A DNA stretch of 46,235 bases from Paraglaciecola hydrolytica (GTDB lineage: Bacteria; Pseudomonadota; Gammaproteobacteria; Enterobacterales; Alteromonadaceae), in the NCBI RefSeq assembly GCF_001565895.1, contig NZ_LSNE01000005.1, forward strand, positions 343,139-389,373. The letters run 5' to 3'. Position numbers and translations under genes: made by a program. The stretch's first letter is position 1; the number at the start of each line of letters is the position of its first letter. Below the pieces are notes generated by a model. That model saw only the letters and a list, made by a program, of their open reading frames with translations. It ran no database searches and was not told the origin of the DNA. This document shows positions 43,071 through 46,235 of this stretch, one piece after another.

Positions 43071-43940
43071 ATGACTTGGGTTGTTTACGCATTATTAGCG
43101 GCGATACTGTTTGGTTTGCGGGGTGTTTTTTATCAATGGACATCGCAAAAAACTATGAATCGCAACTTGATGTTGTGTGGGGTATTTTTTACTGGTTTGG
43201 TGGTAAGTACCTTGTTTTTTTTGCTAGGAAAAATAGCAGTTGATATTTCGACTAGTCATCTTGTGGTTGGCAGTAGTATGGGGATTTTGTCATTTTTAGG
43301 CAACGCATCTCTATATAAGGGATATGCAGTTGGCAAAGCGTCCCTGGTCAGCGTACTTGCAGGCTTAACACCATTAATAGTGGTTATACTTGCTTATCTA
43401 ATTTGGAATGAAACCTTAACAGTCATTCAATTGTGGTCTTTCGGCATTATATTTTTGGGTATTTACTTAATTCGCTGTTCCAATGATCTCAGTTTTAAAG
43501 ATTTAAAGGGCGCACAATGGGGTTTGCTCGCGGCCTTGTTTTTTGGTTTGAACGATATTATGGGTAAACAGTCCACCCGGGTTGGCTCGGATACGTTTAT
43601 TACCTTGGCGCTAATGTTTGGCGTGGGTAGCTTCTTGTTTTTAGTTAGCTGGTTAGCCAATAGAAATAGTCGTAACCAAGGAGTCGCAACGTTATCATGG
43701 TCTAACACTCGAACCTTTAGTGTCGGTTTACTTGTTGGACTCACCAACGTTGGTGGTATGGTCGCTATTCTAACGGCCTTTGCTACTGGCCCAACTGGCA
43801 TGGTTTCGGCAATTTCCGCGCTTAGCTTGTTAGTGATATTGCTCTATACACGTTTTGTTTTACATATCCCGTTTCGTTTAATGGAATTGTTAGGTATTGG
43901 CTTTGCCTTAGTAGGCTTACTTTTACTGAGACTTTTTTAA
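43071..43940 (+). CDS. EamA/DMT family transporter
   Basis: Inner-membrane drug/metabolite transporter of 289 residues with ten predicted helices in two EamA repeats (about 3-140 and 148-288), showing the usual repeat starts TWVVYALLAAILFGLRGVFY and GAQWGLLAALFFGLNDIMG. The first Met is preceded by CGGAGA. Members export amino acids, nucleotides or drugs, or import metabolites; the substrate is not readable here. The gene is flanked by the two similar oxygenase 3' ends (42899-42934 and 44021-44056), suggesting it entered or was rearranged at this site. Confidence 0.88.
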   Translation: MTWVVYALLAAILFGLRGVFYQWTSQKTMNRNLMLCGVFFTGLVVSTLFFLLGKIAVDISTSHLVVGSSMGILSFLGNASLYKGYAVGKASLVSVLAGLTPLIVVILAYLIWNETLTVIQLWSFGIIFLGIYLIRCSNDLSFKDLKGAQWGLLAALFFGLNDIMGKQSTRVGSDTFITLALMFGVGSFLFLVSWLANRNSRNQGVATLSWSNTRTFSVGLLVGLTNVGGMVAILTAFATGPTGMVSAISALSLLVILLYTRFVLHIPFRLMELLGIGFALVGLLLLRLF

Positions 43941-44020
43941 GTTAGGCATAGGCTGTTTCCGTGATGCTTACGCTAGGCCGTCACACCAAATTAGTTACAG
44001 GCTCCTTACTTAAAAAAACA

Positions 44021-44740
44021 CTATTCAGACCAATACCAACTAGTCACATTGTACCTAAACCTATCCGCGTACTTCGTGTTCAAACTATTCACCCAATGTT
44101 CTGAGCCCTCTGTGGAGGGATCAAACAGTACACATCGGTTATGTAGTGGTGGGATGCTAATCTGTTGATCATTTTTACCTGCAAAGACTAGCTCTCCTCC
44201 CGTATGGGCGTCCCACTCTTGGTTTAAATATAACAACATACACACTTCTCTTCCGGGAGAGTCATCGGCGTGTTCGGCAACAAAGTCGTTGGGGCCTAGT
44301 CGAAAATAGTTGGTATTAATTGCAGGATCCGCCACATGCATATCGGTGAGTGTCACATTAAAAATGCGCGACAATACCGGCATAAACTCATTGCCACGTA
44401 AGTAGGCTAAAAAATCATGGGCTATGTTTGAATTAATATTATTGGTATGGGAGGTATTAGTGTCATTAGCGCTAAGGGCATTACGCAACCACACATCCCG
44501 TTGTACAAAACGTTGTTCTTTGTTGGCTTTTTGCCATTGTTTGTCATCTACATATAAGCCAAAGTAGGTATGTTTTTGGGTTTGCCAGCAAGAGGATTGT
44601 TGTAAAACCTTGACGACCTCATCCAGTTTGCTTAGGTCGAATAAGCCATCAATGACAATATGTTTTGGAATAGATTTTCTGAGCAATTTACGATATTGGG
44701 ATATTGCAGCATCACTTATTTTTTGTTCATTCAACCACAT
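44021..44740 (-). CDS. 2-oxoglutarate/Fe(II)-dependent oxygenase (prolyl 4-hydroxylase-like)
   Basis: 239 residues ending in a double-stranded beta-helix oxygenase domain. Iron ligands are H157 and D159 (FVAEHADDSPG) and H215 (GSEHWV); R229 (DRFRYNVTSWYW) should bind 2-oxoglutarate. LLYLNQEW and GGELVF are typical of P4Hc-type enzymes that hydroxylate proteins or small molecules. Substrate unknown. A decayed copy of its last codons lies at 42899-42934. Confidence 0.87.
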   Translation of the reverse strand: MWLNEQKISDAAISQYRKLLRKSIPKHIVIDGLFDLSKLDEVVKVLQQSSCWQTQKHTYFGLYVDDKQWQKANKEQRFVQRDVWLRNALSANDTNTSHTNNINSNIAHDFLAYLRGNEFMPVLSRIFNVTLTDMHVADPAINTNYFRLGPNDFVAEHADDSPGREVCMLLYLNQEWDAHTGGELVFAGKNDQQISIPPLHNRCVLFDPSTEGSEHWVNSLNTKYADRFRYNVTSWYWSE

Positions 44741-44837
44741 TCAAACTGCTCACTGATGTTGTTAGCTATTGATTAAATTAATTCCTAATTAAAGCCAAAC
44801 AGAATAAGGACAAAAAATCAAAGTAAGCTTAATGTTA

Positions 44838-45305
44838 TTAACAACCTGTAGTGGTTAATGTGAATGTTGGAGCTCTAGTTGATCTAGCCGAAGTATATCG
44901 TATCTTACAATTGGCAGGGTCTGGTGCGTCATTAAGTCGTACATCAATCGATCCCAATTGTCCGCTACAATTACCACCAACCCATACAAAACTATCATCG
45001 AAAGAGACTGTCTTGGCTATTCCGTTTGGGTGAGGGCAAGGATAGCCGCAACGTAAGGTTACTGATTCAGTCCCTACTTGAATCGTGGGATTTGTCGCGC
45101 AATCCGTTTTTCCAGCCATAATTGCTTTTAAATTGACTAAGTTTGATGCCGTACGCATGGATCCTTCAAATGATTCGAGTACCGATATTCGGGCATCGCT
45201 ACTAATATCGATGAACTTAGGTGCAGCAACGACCGACAGTATTCCAAGTATTACAATTACTATTATTAACTCAATAAGGGTAAAACCTGTTGCTTTATTA
45301 CTCAT
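44838..45305 (-). CDS. Type IV pilin-like (MshA/type II pseudopilin) protein
   Basis: Prepilin of 155 residues from the ATG at 45305, which has AGGAC upstream; the longer frame (45332) adds residues not seen in leader peptides. The prepilin peptidase site is clear, MSNKATG^FTLIELIIVIVILGILSVVAAPKF split after Gly7, with Glu5 of the mature protein conserved. The C-terminal part has two likely disulfide pairs (Cys in GKTDCATN, LRCGYPCPHP, GNCSGQ and the terminal TTTGC). It resembles MSHA major pilins, but no other pilus genes are nearby, so it may be an orphan minor or alternative pilin. Confidence 0.88.
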   Translation of the reverse strand: MSNKATGFTLIELIIVIVILGILSVVAAPKFIDISSDARISVLESFEGSMRTASNLVNLKAIMAGKTDCATNPTIQVGTESVTLRCGYPCPHPNGIAKTVSFDDSFVWVGGNCSGQLGSIDVRLNDAPDPANCKIRYTSARSTRAPTFTLTTTGC

Positions 45306-45519
45306 TAATTTGTCCTGATAATAGCTGCGCACGGAGTGTAATGTTTTATTGTTAAAATGAAAAATTTAACATAGCAGCATAGATATTAATGTGGGCCGTC
45401 TTAAATAGAGCTGGCCCTAGGGGATTTTTTTGATTCGCTCCAGCGGGGCACATCTAAGGCCACTCAGTCCCATCATTTTACGTTATTTACCTCTGTATTA
45501 TCTGTGTCCTATGTGGCAC

Positions 45520-46235
45520 TTAGTCAACTCTATTTAAGCTTTTGTACCATGTTGCTATCAGTTCGCGTTCGACCTCTGTCATGCCAGTTTTATTCATCAT
45601 GGGCATGTCTTTAGTGACTGAGGCTCGGCGATATATCACTGCGGCGCGAGCCTCTATTTGCTGCCAGTTATCAAAGGTTAGCCCTAAGGGGGCAATCACA
45701 AAAATATCGTCTGTGGGTTTAGCTGAGTGGCAATTGGCACAGTGGGTTTGCATGATGGCCATAACTTGGCTTTGTTGTTCGGTTAGTGCAGGGGCTGTCT
45801 GCTGTACCTCACTCTTAAGGTTTTGACTAACAACAGGAACAGCACGAGGCATAGAGACCCACAACGCAATTAATAACATACCAATGGCACCAGTAATGAG
45901 TACCGAAGGGCGGCTAATACCGATATGTTTGAGATTAAAATAGTGTCTTATCCAAGCCGACACCACACCAATCGCGACTAAGATCAACCAGTTGAGTTCG
46001 TGCTGATAAGTCATGGGGTAATGATTGCTGATCATGATGAACAACAGGGGCAAGGTGAAGTAGTTGTTATGTACCGAACGTAACTTAGCGCCTAGTCCCC
46101 ATTCGGGATCAATCTCGGTTTTGTTGGCCACCGCTTTTACCATTAAACGCTGGGCAGGCATGATTTTGAAAAATACATTACCCGCCATGATCGTACCGAT
46201 CAAGGCACCCACATGCATAAAGGCACCACGGCCAC
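45520..46235 (-). CDS. puuD: PuuD-like urate hydroxylase / membrane protein with C-terminal cytochrome c (5'-partial)
   Basis: The right window edge cuts the gene: codons upstream of the ATG at 46218 (GRGAF) stay in frame to the end. The visible part holds membrane helices with GALIGTIMAGNVFFKIMPAQR, WGLGAKLRSVHNNYFTLP and WLILVAIGVVSAWIRHYFN, as in the Urate_ox_N domain, followed by a periplasmic cytochrome c-like domain with haem motif CANCH and, near the end, a Met-rich KDMPMMNKTGM segment likely providing the axial ligand. PuuD-type proteins oxidise urate to 5-hydroxyisourate and pass electrons to the respiratory chain. Other purine genes should lie outside the window. Confidence 0.82.
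   Translation of the reverse strand, partial: GRGAFMHVGALIGTIMAGNVFFKIMPAQRLMVKAVANKTEIDPEWGLGAKLRSVHNNYFTLPLLFIMISNHYPMTYQHELNWLILVAIGVVSAWIRHYFNLKHIGISRPSVLITGAIGMLLIALWVSMPRAVPVVSQNLKSEVQQTAPALTEQQSQVMAIMQTHCANCHSAKPTDDIFVIAPLGLTFDNWQQIEARAAVIYRRASVTKDMPMMNKTGMTEVERELIATWYKSLNRVD

Noticed and set aside
42995-43243. 82-codon ORF overlapping the start of the EamA gene
   Set aside because: Out of frame with a well-supported transporter gene and without similarity to anything recognisable.

Overview
The window looks like chromosome from a marine gammaproteobacterium of the Alteromonadaceae (Paraglaciecola/Glaciecola-like). This is inferred from the gene set and moderate-to-low GC, not from a search. 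The part from about 7 kb onward is ordinary dense bacterial coding sequence. The first 7 kb is AT-rich, gene-poor and repeat-laden and reads as an accessory island.

Region 1 (1-8.3 kb), island: a partial unknown gene at the left edge, then two intact secreted HNH (GmrSD_C-type) nuclease paralogues at 1150-1920 and 7553-8323, with a decayed third copy at 3771-3887. Between them lie short direct repeats, an 11-bp tandem repeat, tiny ORFs, and a compact element at 4361-6716. That element has near-identical 84/86-bp inverted repeats enclosing only a tyrosine recombinase and a HEPN-like gene. It is the best candidate in the window for something undescribed.

Region 2 (8.5-14.2 kb): LysE-type exporter, DUF4202 protein, periplasmic binding-protein-like protein, and a large SWIM-SNF2 helicase.

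Region 3 (14.3-22.7 kb), conserved envelope/LPS block: a DUF2062 membrane protein (apparently with a non-canonical start), then comEC, msbA, lpxK, ycaR, kdsB and an AlkZ/YcaQ-type glycosylase. These supply lipid A flipping, lipid A 4'-phosphorylation and CMP-Kdo synthesis. A glutaredoxin-like gene is convergent.

Region 4 (22.9-34.6 kb): S9 peptidase lipoprotein, a convergent four-gene MacAB-like ABC export operon, a cytoplasmic molybdopterin oxidoreductase, a Kv-type channel with a C-terminal zinc ribbon, a small tyrosine-phosphatase-like protein and a GlpT-type transporter.

Region 5 (35.0-41.3 kb), surface/biofilm block: lapG-lapD (c-di-GMP control of adhesin release), a small Ala/Gly-rich exported protein, an O-antigen-ligase/polymerase-like protein, a VpsP-like repeat protein and a Wzz-like chain-length protein.

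Region 6 (41.4-46.2 kb): MBL-fold hydrolase and divergent MerR regulator sharing a textbook MerR-type promoter, decayed LysR and oxygenase remnants, an EamA transporter, a 2OG-Fe(II) oxygenase, a type IV pilin-like protein and a PuuD-like membrane cytochrome cut by the right edge. I saw no tRNA, rRNA or CRISPR array.
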